The translations under genes were made by a program, and so were the position numbers. A stretch of 64,000 nucleotides of DNA from Planctellipticum variicoloris. GTDB lineage: Bacteria; Planctomycetota; Planctomycetia; Planctomycetales; Planctomycetaceae. The stretch covers positions 310,001-374,000 of the forward strand of contig NZ_CP130886.1 in NCBI RefSeq assembly GCF_030622045.1. The letters are read 5' to 3'. Of the stretch, positions 1 through 9,188 are shown piece by piece (the first letter of the stretch is position 1; every line of letters begins with the position of its first letter). Below the pieces are notes generated by a model. It was not told where the DNA came from. It worked only from the letters and a program-made list of their open reading frames with translations, and made no database searches.

Positions 1-668
1 TTGAAGACGACGACCCGGCTTCGGGCCTCCTTCGGCGCCAGGCCATCCGGTGCGATCGCAGCGGCAAAGTGCTTGCCGTCCGCGCTCCAGTCGAGCCCCT
101 GAATATGGCGCCCCACGCCGAAGTCCAGCTCCCACTTCAAGCGCTGCCTGGCGAGGTCCCAGAGCCGAAGCTTTCCCTCCGCGCCGCCGGTGAGCAGTTG
201 CTTCCCGGCGGGATCCAGCGCCACGGCCCAGATCTGCGGGCCGGCTGCGTTTGCTTTGAACGCGAACGACTTCGCGGGATCTTTCAGATTCCAGCCCGAA
301 ATGTTGCCGCGGTAGTCGCCGACAATCGCCACCGGCCCCTTGCTCGCGAGAGCAAAGCCATCGGCGCGGTAGTCGAGACGGACCGAGTTCGAGGCCGCCA
401 GGTCACCGTCCGCCGTCCACCAGCAGACGTGCGAATCGAAACTGCAGGAGACGATCGAGTCGTCCTTGAGAAAACGGGCGCGAATCAGCGGCTTCTTATG
501 TCCCTTCAGCGATTGCAGCACTTTGTCGGTGGCCGTGTCGTAAACGGTGATGACGCCGGTCGTGGAAAGATCGCCGCCCCCCCAGAGATAGCGACTGCCA
601 TCCGCAGAAATTGCCACAGTCGTGACGGAAACGGGATGCCGGCGTGACAGACGCAAGTGCGAAAGCAT
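1..668 (-). CDS. WD40-repeat protein, N-terminal part (runs off the window)
   Basis: The minus strand is open from the window edge to 737, and the first good methionine is at 668. About 222 residues are visible. They read as a beta-propeller built from WD40 repeats: blades end in motifs such as 'GNISGWNLKD' and 'GKLRLWDLAR', and phrases such as 'SADGSRYLWGG', 'SADGKHFAAA' and 'DPAGKQLLTGG' mark the inner strands. WD40 propellers are protein-interaction scaffolds; in planctomycetes they are often fused to kinases or cytochromes, but what follows lies outside the window. No signal peptide is obvious at the chosen start. The plus-strand open frame over the same bases is a shadow. Confidence 0.8.
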   Translation of the reverse strand, partial: MLSHLRLSRRHPVSVTTVAISADGSRYLWGGGDLSTTGVITVYDTATDKVLQSLKGHKKPLIRARFLKDDSIVSCSFDSHVCWWTADGDLAASNSVRLDYRADGFALASKGPVAIVGDYRGNISGWNLKDPAKSFAFKANAAGPQIWAVALDPAGKQLLTGGAEGKLRLWDLARQRLKWELDFGVGRHIQGLDWSADGKHFAAAIAPDGLAPKEARSRVVVF

Positions 669-869
669 GCTGCCCTTCCGAATCTGCAGAAGCGTCGACA
701 GAGGTGCTTGACGGAAGCCGATGTGAGGAAGACGATGTTAGTCGGAATGCTTACAAACAGGCAATTCGTGAGTCGCCAGATTCAGGCGTCCGTCGTCTGG
801 GTTGTGAGCGTGGGCGAATCCGCAGAAATCGTCAGCGTCTCCGGGGACACGCGAATGTCACGCTGACCA

Positions 870-1193
870 TTGGAACCGGTCGTCCGTTCCCTCGCGAATC
901 TGCTGGTCCAAGGAGACTATCCCGGCGCTGTCCGGTACTGCGCAAAATCCTGGCTGACGGCCGCCGACCTCGACGAGATCATCCGGGATTTCGGCCGCAG
1001 GCTCGTCGCACCGCCGAATGTCGGCTGGAAGCTCGACGCTGTTTCTGTGGGCGAAACGGAACGGCCCGCGTGGTCGATCAACGCTCCACTCTGGACGCTG
1101 GAAGATGGAGAATCCGATCTGACGCTTTCGCTGACGATGGTCCGCAAGGACGACCGGTGGGAGATCGAACTGGACGATCTGCATGTGTTGTAA
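870..1193 (+). CDS. Small DUF7668-like protein
   Basis: This 107-residue protein starts with TTG at 870, the first usable codon after an in-frame TGA at 864-866. The frame from 'LTAADLDEIIRDFGRRL' through 'PLWTLEDGESDLTL' to the terminal 'ELDDLHVL' resembles a small bacterial domain of unknown function (DUF7668, recognised by eye). Such proteins are soluble and usually stand alone, and no catalytic motif is visible. It faces the DUF4288-like gene at 1261 tail to tail with 67 bp between them. The plus-strand reading is favoured over the minus shadow because of the coherent hydrophobic and acidic pattern and the conserved ending. The function is unknown. Confidence 0.7.
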   Translation: MEPVVRSLANLLVQGDYPGAVRYCAKSWLTAADLDEIIRDFGRRLVAPPNVGWKLDAVSVGETERPAWSINAPLWTLEDGESDLTLSLTMVRKDDRWEIELDDLHVL

Positions 1194-1260
1194 TCGGAAG
1201 ACCGTGTTTGCGCCGCGGAGTGGCGTATCGCGACCTCGTTGGGGGCTCGACGAAAAGCCG

Positions 1261-1584
1261 TTACGCGGGCCGTTGTCGTTCAAAGCCCGTGTCAAAGAAC
1301 GTGCCGATATACGCGGGCGGCTCCAGATCGCTGTCTCGAAGCAGCGAGAAAACCTCAACGCCGTGCGCGTCGAAGGGTTCTGCAAGCTCATAAGCCTGCA
1401 AACAGTTGAGGAACTCTGCCCCGCTCTCGCTGGAGTATCGATCCGCCTCCTGATCGGCCAGTTCGATTGCGGCAGATGCGTTGTCGGCTCGCCACAGCGT
1501 AATGCGTTCCTCGTAAACGTGCGCAGCCTGACGGTCTGGCAGGGAGTCCCAGCGAAAGATGCAGCGGACGGAGAACGAATTCAT
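1261..1584 (-). CDS. Small DUF4288-like protein
   Basis: This is a 107-residue protein starting at ATG 1584. It begins 'MNSFSVRCIFRW', has a central 'YEERITLWRA' strand, and ends with 'VFSLLRDSDLEP' followed by 'FFDTGFERQ'. That layout matches the DUF4288 family of small single-domain proteins of unknown function. The longer open frame that runs upstream to 2469 is antisense to the sigma-factor gene and is not used. A short gap of 168 bp separates it from the divergently transcribed sigma factor, so both may share a promoter region. No catalytic residue can be assigned. Confidence 0.75.
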   Translation of the reverse strand: MNSFSVRCIFRWDSLPDRQAAHVYEERITLWRADNASAAIELADQEADRYSSESGAEFLNCLQAYELAEPFDAHGVEVFSLLRDSDLEPPAYIGTFFDTGFERQRPA

Positions 1585-1752
1585 GTTCTGGTGCCCTGAC
1601 GGTGTTACGAAGGCTGCAATGTCCTTTACCGCGAGCCGGTCGCAGCGCCGAACAGAAAATCTTCTGTGAGATTCTCCGCCCGACCGGATTATAAGGGGTG
1701 ATGCGGACTGCGTGCGTCCGAATTTGACACCCCCCGGGCAGAGGCAGCGACG

Positions 1753-2337
1753 ATGCAGGTTCCCGAGACTCGACTGAACCTCGTCGTTCGCCTGCGGGAT
1801 CCGGCCGACGGAGAGGCATGGACGCAGTTTCTGGCCGAGTATGAGCCGTTTCTGTTGAATTTGTTCCGTCGGCGCGGGCTGCAGGAGGCCGACGTCCGCG
1901 ACGTGGCCCAGCAGGTGCTGATGTCGGTGGCCGGGCGCGTCTCCGAATGGCAGCCGGACGGGCTTCCGGCGTCGTTTCGACGCTGGCTGACGACGATTGC
2001 CCGCAACGCCGCGGTGAAGTTCCTCGCGAGAAAAACCCGTCGCCCGCAGGTGGATCTCGGCGCCGTGGGGCGCGTCCCCGCGGCGGGGGATCAGGCGTCG
2101 GCCGAGCTGGAGTATCGCCAGCAGGCGCTGGCATGGGCGCTGGAGCAGATTCGCGACGAATTCCGGCCATCGTCCTGGGCGGCATTCCGGGAAACGGCGA
2201 TGCAGGCTCGCCCCGTTGAAGACGTCTGCGCGGAGCTGGGGCTCAGTGCTGGCGCCGTCTACATGGCGCGCAGTCGAGTGATGGCCCGGCTGCGCGAGAA
2301 ATCCAAAGAGTTCGACCCGGACGACGCGACCGTCTGA
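1753..2337 (+). CDS. ECF-family RNA polymerase sigma factor (planctomycete type)
   Basis: This is a 194-residue two-domain sigma factor. Region 2 spans roughly residues 8-95, with 'FLAEYEPFLLNLFRRRGL', the DVAQQV helix and 'FRRWLTTIARNAAVKFLAR', which binds core polymerase and melts the -10 element. Region 4 is about residues 125-185, with the helix-turn-helix 'VCAELGLSAGAVYMARSRV'. The linker is short and proline-poor, as in ECF factors. The kinase gene starts 36 bp downstream, so the two are probably one operon. In planctomycetes ECF factors are often regulated by such adjacent kinases rather than by a classical anti-sigma factor. The kinase-to-sigma signalling here is inferred from adjacency. 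Confidence 0.93.
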   Translation: MQVPETRLNLVVRLRDPADGEAWTQFLAEYEPFLLNLFRRRGLQEADVRDVAQQVLMSVAGRVSEWQPDGLPASFRRWLTTIARNAAVKFLARKTRRPQVDLGAVGRVPAAGDQASAELEYRQQALAWALEQIRDEFRPSSWAAFRETAMQARPVEDVCAELGLSAGAVYMARSRVMARLREKSKEFDPDDATV

Positions 2338-2373
2338 ACCGGAATCGACAACCGTCATGATCGAGGACTCGCT

Positions 2374-4629
2374 GTGATTCCCCAGCCCCCTGTCTGTTCC
2401 GCCGAACTGCTCGACCGGTGTCTGCATGACGCGCTGACGCCCGCGGAAGAGCAGCAACTGGAGCAGCATCTTTCCATCTGCGCGACCTGCCGCGACGAAC
2501 TGGAACGGCTGGCCGCCCCGCCGCAGAACTGGTCGACGGCGGGAGCATGGCTGCGCGAGCTGCCATCACAAAGCCCGCCCCATTCTGCAGCCAGCGTGCC
2601 GCCCGTCATCGCCGACCCGCAGGTATTCCAGGCCAGTGATTTCATCGTCGATGTGCTGCTGCCGGCTCAGACTGAGGGGGCGATCGGTCGGTTGGATGAT
2701 CTCGAAATTCAGGAAGTGATCGGTCATGGAGCGATGGGAGTCGTTCTGAAGGGGTGGCAGCCTGAATTGCAGCGACTGGTGGCCGTGAAGGTGCTGCGGC
2801 CCGATTTGTGCGGCAGCGGGGCCGCACGGAAGCGATTCATCCGCGAAGCCCGCGCGGCGGCGGCCGTGGTCCATCCGCATGTGATGCCGATCCATGCCGT
2901 GCGTGCCGAAGGCCGGTTGCCCTATCTGGTAATGCCTTATCTGGCGTGCGAATCTCTGCAGCACCAGCTCGATCGCGACGGCCCCTTCGAACTGGTTGAT
3001 GTGCTGCGAATTGGAGTTCAGGCGGCTCAGGCGCTCGACGCGGCTCACGCTCAGGGGCTGGTCCATCGCGATGTCAAACCGGCCAATATTCTCGTCGAAA
3101 AGGCGGGGCAACGCGTGCTGCTCGCCGACTTCGGCCTGGCGCGCGCTGTTGACGATGCCTCCGTCACTCAGTCCGGTCAGGTGGCCGGTACGCCGCAGTA
3201 CATGTCGCCCGAGCAGGCCCGCGGCGACCGGATTGATCATCGTAGCGACCTGTTCAGCCTCGGCAGCGTGCTCTACGCCCTCTGGACAGGCCGGCCGCCG
3301 TTTCGGGCAGAGACCGCGTTCGGCGTTTTGCGTCGCCTGTGCGAACATTCTCCGCGGCCGATGGACGACATTCGCCCGGAGACGCCCGACTGGTTCGCCA
3401 GCGTGGTCGAGCGGCTGCATGAAAAGTCGCCGAGCTTCCGTCTGCAAAGCGCCGCCGAAGCCGCCGATCTCCTGGAGCAATGTCTGCGGCACGTGCAGCA
3501 ACCATCGGATTACGCGCTGCCCGCGGAACTGCTCGACGACGTCAATGACGAAGCAACATCGCTTCGCTCGCTCTGGCCCGTGTTTCTGGTTTCTGGAGGT
3601 GTATTCATGGTCTCAATGACAGCATTGGCGGTTGGCTTGCTGATGAGCGGCCTCCTGGGCGCTCCCCAGCCTCAGCCGGATGTGGCGGCCAAAGCGGAGG
3701 CAGCTCCGAACGAATCGGACCGCGGACCGCGGCTGGTGGCTGAAGCCGATGAAGCGGCTAACGAAGCTAAGGACGAAATTGATGCGAAGTACGGATCAGC
3801 AGAAGAAGCCATGCGGGTCGGCAACGCCTACTACTCGTTGAAAGAGTACGCAAAGACGCGAGAACCATTCGAAGCGGCCTTGAAGCTCGCCCCCGACGAC
3901 GAGTATCGGGTCAAGGTTTACCGGGCGCTCCTGGCCGCCTACCGCCAGGACTCCAACTGGCTCCCCTGTGCCGCGGCGCTGGAGTTCATCATCGCCCGCT
4001 CGAAGCAGGCCGCCGAGCGTTCGCTGGCCCGCACGGAGCTGATGGGCTTCCTCCGCGCCCGCGGCAAGACGAACGACGCGACGAAGCGCTATGAGGAACG
4101 ACTGAAGCTGTCGCCCAATGACGAGGCGACGATCTACATCCTGATCGAAGTCTACTCGCGACTCAAAGACGACCCCCGTCGAGCGGCGGTCCTCCTCGAA
4201 CAATGGAGTGAATTGAAGAAGAAATCCGGGGAGGAAATGAAAGTCTCGGAAGCCGCGCAACTGGCCGGAGAATACGTCAAGCAGAAGAAGTTCAAGCAGG
4301 CGGCTGAACTCTACGAAGCCACGGCGCCGCGTGACACCAGTCTCGCGGCCTGGCACTTGAAAGAAGCTGCGACGGCCTGGCTGAAAGCCGGCGACAAGGA
4401 GCGAGCCCTGGCATCCGCCAAGGCTTCCGAAGCGGCCGACCCGGAACAGCGGGGCGAACTGCTGGAGCACTTCTGGCACCGGGGCCTGGCCGATGTCTTC
4501 TTCGACTGTGGCGACTTCGTCCTCGCCATTCCGCAATACGAGCAGGCGATTGCGAAGACGAACATTGAGGCATATCGCAAGGACTGCGAAATGCGACTGG
4601 CGGAGGCGAAGGCCAAGGTCGGTAAGTAG
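2374..4629 (+). CDS. Membrane Ser/Thr protein kinase with zinc-finger-like N-terminus and TPR C-terminus
   Basis: This 751-residue protein starts with GTG at 2374; the nearby ATG at 2357 is out of frame. Residues 32-42 carry an H..C..C motif (His32, Cys36, Cys39) like the anti-sigma zinc finger. A complete Hanks-type kinase domain follows: glycine loop about 117-122, Lys139, catalytic HRD 231-233 with Asn238, DFG 252-254 and the PE of the activation segment at 279-280. A single membrane segment lies at about 401-428, and the C-terminal half (about 465-745) is a TPR-like solenoid. The kinase should be cytoplasmic and the TPR region outside. It is the likely partner of the upstream ECF factor: the zinc-finger-like end could hold the sigma factor and the kinase modify it. 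All catalytic residues are present. Confidence 0.93.
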   Translation: MIPQPPVCSAELLDRCLHDALTPAEEQQLEQHLSICATCRDELERLAAPPQNWSTAGAWLRELPSQSPPHSAASVPPVIADPQVFQASDFIVDVLLPAQTEGAIGRLDDLEIQEVIGHGAMGVVLKGWQPELQRLVAVKVLRPDLCGSGAARKRFIREARAAAAVVHPHVMPIHAVRAEGRLPYLVMPYLACESLQHQLDRDGPFELVDVLRIGVQAAQALDAAHAQGLVHRDVKPANILVEKAGQRVLLADFGLARAVDDASVTQSGQVAGTPQYMSPEQARGDRIDHRSDLFSLGSVLYALWTGRPPFRAETAFGVLRRLCEHSPRPMDDIRPETPDWFASVVERLHEKSPSFRLQSAAEAADLLEQCLRHVQQPSDYALPAELLDDVNDEATSLRSLWPVFLVSGGVFMVSMTALAVGLLMSGLLGAPQPQPDVAAKAEAAPNESDRGPRLVAEADEAANEAKDEIDAKYGSAEEAMRVGNAYYSLKEYAKTREPFEAALKLAPDDEYRVKVYRALLAAYRQDSNWLPCAAALEFIIARSKQAAERSLARTELMGFLRARGKTNDATKRYEERLKLSPNDEATIYILIEVYSRLKDDPRRAAVLLEQWSELKKKSGEEMKVSEAAQLAGEYVKQKKFKQAAELYEATAPRDTSLAAWHLKEAATAWLKAGDKERALASAKASEAADPEQRGELLEHFWHRGLADVFFDCGDFVLAIPQYEQAIAKTNIEAYRKDCEMRLAEAKAKVGK

Positions 4630-4702
4630 GCGACCGGCCGCGCCGTCAGCCCTCCAGGTTTGGGACGATGCCTGAAGTGTTGGCAGAAACTAGTGTTAGA
4701 GC

Positions 4703-4738
4703 AAAAAGGTCGACGTCCGGAGACGTCGACCTTTTTTT
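4703..4738. terminator. Bidirectional rho-independent terminator
   Basis: A perfect 15-bp inverted repeat (4703-4717 with 4722-4736) closes on a CGGA loop. It is bounded by an A run on the left and a T run on the right, so it can end transcription of the kinase gene from the left and of the initiator tRNA from the right. Confidence 0.9.
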
Positions 4739-4778
4739 GACTTCCATGGATGGAACGCATATTTCGCGACCATCGAAA

Positions 4779-4854
<76 letters not shown>

Positions 4855-4966
4855 ACAAAGACGACTCGACCATTGGCCGCGTCGGTCTGCGAAGTATAAC
4901 CGCCGTTCGCTCGCTGGGAAGGGACTCGGCTCTTCTTTTTTTCGGATTCGCTCCGAACTCCCGACG

Positions 4967-6001
4967 TTACGGGTCGAATCGCACTCCTCGGCTCCGATCG
5001 GCCACCGCGCCGAAGGCCGGTTGCGACGGACGCGAAACCGTCGTGAACGATTGCCGCAGCAGCGGTTCCAGCAACGCGGCGCGGCTCAACGGGCCGGCGG
5101 GTCGCGACGCCGGTTCGTCGCTGCGGGCAATCGGCTGGCCCTCCGGCGTTTGAGCCCGGATTGTCGGCGGAGCCTCTTTCTGAGCCGGGCTGGCGGCCAT
5201 TCGTCGTTCGGGGGCAGCGCTGGTCGACGGCTCGACGGCGGCCACTTCGGTTCCCTTCAGCAGGTTCAGTCGGGGGCTGCCGGCGATCGTCCACTGGTCC
5301 CACTGGGCTTCGAGCTGGTCGATGCTCGCAAATCCATAGTGCTCTTCGAGAGCTGTCTCCCAGCTCCCCGAAAACGCGGACTTCAGAAACCGCAGGTACT
5401 TCGGTTTATCGCCGTGCTGCATCAGGTAATCCACCAGCGAATATCCTTCGGCGTACAGCGTCAGCACGTCCTGCTGGTCGGTCGGATACTCCTTCATCGG
5501 TAGAAGTTTGCGGAGCGGAATCTTCCGCGTCGTCCCGCGCACCTGGTCCGAAATGGCCTGCAGCCGCAGTCGTTCGGATTCGTGCTCGATCAGCGATGCG
5601 GCCCCTTCGTCGGCCCAGCGGGGGAGCGGGCGACGGAAATAGCAGGCGAAAATCGTGTGATTGATTTCGTGCGGCAGCACCGAGTCGAGAATCCGTTCCT
5701 CGGACCCCTGGACTCGCATTTTCCAGCCGTAAACCTCGCCGCGGTCGAAGCTGAATGTCGTCGCTCCGCCTGCCCCCATGTTGCCGACCTGCACGGTGAC
5801 GGGGCAGCGGGCGCCCCAGTCTCGCATGACTTTGCCGGTCCAGGCGATCGACAGTTCCCGGCGGTAGTATTCCGCCGCCTGGCCGACCTGCTGCGCAAAC
5901 TCCCGGGTCGGAGCCTCCACGTGAAAGTTCGTGGTGGTGTAGCTGGCTCCCAGGGAGGACAGGGCGCCGACGAGTACGATGCCACGGAAGAGCGCGTCCA
6001 T
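4967..6001 (-). CDS. Secreted HExxH protein (DUF1570 / peptidase-MA-like)
   Basis: This 344-residue protein is placed at ATG 6001, where 'MDALFRGIVLVGALSSLGAS' forms a signal peptide; the open frame extends further upstream without a better start. About 140 residues in it carries HEINH, a gluzincin HExxH zinc motif, followed by 'RWADEGAASL', whose glutamate is a candidate third zinc ligand. This arrangement is typical of the peptidase-MA-like (DUF1570) proteins common in planctomycetes. It should act in the periplasm or outside the cell. The C-terminal 80 residues are rich in Pro, Ala and Ser and probably disordered. Proteolytic activity is inferred from the motif only, and the substrate is unknown. 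Confidence 0.8.
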   Translation of the reverse strand: MDALFRGIVLVGALSSLGASYTTTNFHVEAPTREFAQQVGQAAEYYRRELSIAWTGKVMRDWGARCPVTVQVGNMGAGGATTFSFDRGEVYGWKMRVQGSEERILDSVLPHEINHTIFACYFRRPLPRWADEGAASLIEHESERLRLQAISDQVRGTTRKIPLRKLLPMKEYPTDQQDVLTLYAEGYSLVDYLMQHGDKPKYLRFLKSAFSGSWETALEEHYGFASIDQLEAQWDQWTIAGSPRLNLLKGTEVAAVEPSTSAAPERRMAASPAQKEAPPTIRAQTPEGQPIARSDEPASRPAGPLSRAALLEPLLRQSFTTVSRPSQPAFGAVADRSRGVRFDP

Positions 6002-6490
6002 GCGGAGTCCGGGTCTGGAGTCATTGGTGAGAGGCGGCGGTCCAGCCAGGCATCCAGCCATCGCCGGGACCGGCAGAATCTGCAGCAAAATCTGCACCAG
6101 CCGGCCAGAATGACGCAACGGGAGCCTCGTCGTCGGGCTGCAACCATTGGAATTGAAAAGACTTGCGGGAGATCTTTCCGGCTGTGCCGAAGTCCGGGCG
6201 AGACTTTGGGATGGCCGGAATTTGTAAGAAGTACAAGGAGTTGGCAGTCATTTCTTCCGATTGGCGGAGGTGCGGCGCATGATCCTTTTTCCCCAGACCG
6301 CCCCGGACGCCGCCGCGGGCAGGATCGCTGCGGCGGGCACGACCGGGGCGTTTCCTCCCTCCCGCATTCCCGTTGCACCGGGCGGAGAAATTTGAACGAG
6401 CCGCGTGTTCAGCCGGCTTTTTGCTCCGCGGATGTCAGCGAACAGCCCGATATTCCCCACTCAGAGAATTCACATGTTGTCCGTCCCCGC
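6002..6490. other. Intergenic region, no gene seen
   Basis: These 489 bp lie between divergent genes. Short frames exist on both strands but none shows family resemblance or a convincing ribosome site. The promoters of both flanking genes must lie here, though no clear -35/-10 pair can be named. Confidence 0.5.
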
Positions 6491-6997
6491 GTGGACGCCC
6501 CGTCGGAGTCGGTTGCCTTGGCCCATTCGCATCTGATTGTCCAGCACCTCCTGAAGCAACTCGAACTCTTCGCTCTCGACCGCGAAGAACGCGACCCGCG
6601 CCCGGAGTGGCTGACCGGACTCGTCCAGCGCGTCGCGGAATTATTCGAACCCCTCACCGGCGTCGGCCGGGTCGGCTGCGAATGCGAACTGACGGAAATT
6701 GGCTGGGAAGCCCGCCTGTTTCTCGGCCTTGCCGAAATCGTCGGCGGCAAGCACGACGGCCAGTCCCGCACGACCGGCTTCGAACTCGATCTCGTCAATC
6801 TGCAGGGCTGCTTCGATCTCGTCGACGCCGTGAGCTGGAATGTCTCCTCCAGCGAAGGCGAAGGGGGAGGTTCATTTCTCACGGTTCGCGGGCTGGTCGG
6901 ACCGGAACCGGTCTGCGTGAAGCTCTACTCCCGCCCTCCCCGCGATGCCCTGCCCGCGCTCCGCGTCCGGGCCGACGGAACCGTCGAAGAAATCTGA
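6491..6997 (+). CDS. Conserved hypothetical protein
   Basis: No family is recognised. The coding frame is clear from about 6490 to the stop at 6997, and GTG 6491 gives 168 residues. The protein is acidic and apparently soluble. It has an alpha-helical first half ('LIVQHLLKQLELFALDREE'), a central 'GLAEIVGGKHDGQS' segment and a beta-rich C-terminus ('LTVRGLVGPEPVCVKLYSR'). There is no signal peptide or membrane segment. It precedes RNase PH by about 100 bp on the same strand, but co-transcription is uncertain. The start could also lie slightly downstream at TTG codons. Confidence 0.6.
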   Translation: MDAPSESVALAHSHLIVQHLLKQLELFALDREERDPRPEWLTGLVQRVAELFEPLTGVGRVGCECELTEIGWEARLFLGLAEIVGGKHDGQSRTTGFELDLVNLQGCFDLVDAVSWNVSSSEGEGGGSFLTVRGLVGPEPVCVKLYSRPPRDALPALRVRADGTVEEI

Positions 6998-7101
6998 TCG
7001 CCCTCCTGCGCTTGATTCAAGGTTGGCGAAGCCCCCTGGCCACGGTACCGTGCCCCGTCGGAAGATTCCGGCAATGACACGAGCAGCGGACAGGGCAGGC
7101 G

Positions 7102-7851
7102 ATGCGACACGACGGACGACAGGCTGATGAATTACGCCGAATTCGCGTACAGCGGCACTTTACGGGAGCGGCTCCGGGGAGTGTGCTGATTCAGGCGGGG
7201 CGGACAACCGTGCTTTGCACCGCCAGCGTCGAAAACGCACTGCCTCCCTGGAAAAAAGTCGCCGATCCGGCGCTGGCGACCGGCTGGCTGACGGCTGAGT
7301 ATTCGATGCTGCCGGGCAGCACGGCGCCGCGGAAACGCCGGGAGCGGGAAAAGCTCGACGGGCGATCGAGCGAGATTCAGCGGCTGATTGGACGGAGCCT
7401 GCGGGCGGCCGTCGATTTCAAGGCTCTCGGAGCCCGGACCATCACGGTCGATTGCGACGTTCTCGAAGCCGATGGCGGCACTCGGACGCTGAGCATCACA
7501 GGCGGCTTTATTGCCCTGTGCGACGCCGTGGCGACGCTCCGTGGCGAACTTCCGCCCGAACAGAAAGTCCTCTGTTCCAGCATCGCCGCGGTGAGCGTCG
7601 GCGTGTGTGCGGGCGAAGCCGTGCTGGACCTCGATTACATCGAAGATTCGCAGGCCGAAGTCGACCTGAACGTGGTCATGACCGGGACTGGAGAATTTAT
7701 CGAAGTCCAGGGGACCGCCGAGGGCCGGCCGTTCTCGCGGGAGAAACTGCAGCAGCAGCTCGATCTCGCAGAGATCGGGATCGCGCGCCTGACGCGGCTG
7801 CAACAGGACGTGCTGGGAGCGGAGTGGCCGTTTGAAATCGGCGCTCTTTAG
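7102..7851 (+). CDS. rph: Ribonuclease PH
   Basis: At 249 residues this is the usual length for RNase PH, the phosphate-dependent 3'-to-5' exoribonuclease that trims the 3' ends of tRNA precursors. The N-terminus '[16 protein letters not shown]' is the standard family start. The core includes '[12 protein letters not shown]', '[11 protein letters not shown]' followed by an arginine-rich stretch, '[29 protein letters not shown]' split over the first RNase PH fold, and '[20 protein letters not shown]' near the phosphate and metal site. The family forms hexameric rings. No partner gene such as rdgB follows. Confidence 0.95.
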   Translation: MRHDGRQADELRRIRVQRHFTGAAPGSVLIQAGRTTVLCTASVENALPPWKKVADPALATGWLTAEYSMLPGSTAPRKRREREKLDGRSSEIQRLIGRSLRAAVDFKALGARTITVDCDVLEADGGTRTLSITGGFIALCDAVATLRGELPPEQKVLCSSIAAVSVGVCAGEAVLDLDYIEDSQAEVDLNVVMTGTGEFIEVQGTAEGRPFSREKLQQQLDLAEIGIARLTRLQQDVLGAEWPFEIGAL

Positions 7852-7999
7852 ACCGGAAACTGGGGCTGGACATGCTCGGGGACTGCTGCTAATTTCCCCG
7901 CCGTTCCGTCATCTCCCGTCAAAAACTTGAGTCAATTCTGCGGGTCGGCGGCGATTCCGGACGAATCGCGTTCGCCCCCGTATTCTGTTCGCCTCCGGA

Positions 8000-9118
8000 A
8001 TGGAGTCTGTCGTGCGAACTTTGTCCCCCCTGGTCCGGTGCCTGGCGATTTGCCTGGCGGTCGCAGCGGCCTCGCCGGCGTCGGCCATCGAGGCCGTCCG
8101 CGGCAAAGAGTACAAGTTGACCCCCAAGCACGGACCATGGATGATCATGGTCACGAGCTTTCGCGACGTGAAAGACGAAGATCGCAAGGAAAAGGGGCTG
8201 AGCGCGGCAGAGGCCGCCGCCGAGCTCGTTTTTGAGCTGCGTTCCAACGGCATTCCGGCCTACACCTTCGCCCAGGATGGCAAGGTCGAGAAGATCGACA
8301 CGATCGATCGCCTGAATCGCCCCGACCAGCGGATCTATGCCTCGCAGCGCGACATGATCTGCGTTCTCGCGGGAAACTACGATCTCTCAGCAACAGAGTC
8401 ATTCGCCGACAGCGGCCGACAGTCTGCCAGCCTGAAGAACAAGAAGGACGACAAAATCGCCGACGACACGCTGCGCTACGTCAAGGCGTACTTCCCCAAG
8501 TTCCTGAAGGAAGAGAAGAGCGGCGGGATCTTTCGTCTGACGCCCGGTCGGAAAGGTCCTCTCAGCGGAGCCTTCCTGACGATCAATCCGCTGCTGAAGC
8601 CGAGCGACGTGCTGCAGCGGAAGCCCGACCCCGAAGTTCTGGCGTTGAACTCCGGAATCGACAATGCGCTGGTCAGCCTCAAGAAACCGTACACGGTCAA
8701 AGTCGCGACGTTCTCGGGACGCTCGGTCACGCCGCTCGGCAACAGCATGTTCGCCAGCAACGAAGAACGCTTCGACGCAAAACTGGCCAAGCCCCGCGAC
8801 GCCGATTCCTACGACCTGAACCGGGCCGGCGAGGACGCCACCCAACTGGCCCACGCACTCCGCGCCCGGCAGTTCGAAGCCTACGTCTACCACGACCGCT
8901 TTCAATCGATCGTGACCGTCGGGGGCTTCGATTCGCCGGATGATCCGCAGATCCGCCGCATCGCCGCGCAGCTCGGAGCCAAACCCGGCACGGACCCCGC
9001 GACCGGCAATGAAGGCATGATCGCCGAAGTCCTGACGCTCAAGCTTGCCGACGGACGACAGCAGGCATGGATCTTCGATCCGCAACCCCAGCTCATGGCC
9101 ACCCCCCGCGTGAGATAA
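8000..9118 (+). CDS. Exported protein with two SPOR-like repeats
   Basis: This is a 372-residue protein with a signal peptide ending near 'ASPASA' at residue 29. Two segments look like a duplicated SPOR-type fold. The first is about residues 45-165 ('WMIMVTSFRDVKDEDR', then an Ala/Glu helix and 'LRSNGIPAYTF'). The second is about 230-345 ('PYTVKVATFSGR', then 'ATQLAHALRARQFEAYVYH' and 'QSIVTVGGFDSP'). SPOR domains bind denuded peptidoglycan glycan in the periplasm; that function is inferred by resemblance only. A strong terminator follows at 9150, so the gene is probably a single-gene unit. Otherwise it would be called hypothetical. Confidence 0.7.
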   Translation: MESVVRTLSPLVRCLAICLAVAAASPASAIEAVRGKEYKLTPKHGPWMIMVTSFRDVKDEDRKEKGLSAAEAAAELVFELRSNGIPAYTFAQDGKVEKIDTIDRLNRPDQRIYASQRDMICVLAGNYDLSATESFADSGRQSASLKNKKDDKIADDTLRYVKAYFPKFLKEEKSGGIFRLTPGRKGPLSGAFLTINPLLKPSDVLQRKPDPEVLALNSGIDNALVSLKKPYTVKVATFSGRSVTPLGNSMFASNEERFDAKLAKPRDADSYDLNRAGEDATQLAHALRARQFEAYVYHDRFQSIVTVGGFDSPDDPQIRRIAAQLGAKPGTDPATGNEGMIAEVLTLKLADGRQQAWIFDPQPQLMATPRVR

Positions 9119-9149
9119 CCGCTGCGCCCCCCTTCGCTGCAGTGGTTTG

Positions 9150-9188
9150 CCCGCCCGTCGCGCCCCCCTCGACGGGCGGGTCTTTTTT
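9150..9188 (+). terminator. Rho-independent terminator
   Basis: An 11-bp GC-rich stem (9150-9160 with 9170-9180) is followed by a run of six Ts. It ends the gene at 8000-9118. Confidence 0.88.

Noticed and set aside
1585-2469. Upstream extension of the DUF4288-like frame
   Set aside because: It lies antisense to the sigma factor gene and has no conserved sequence; the family start is at 1584.
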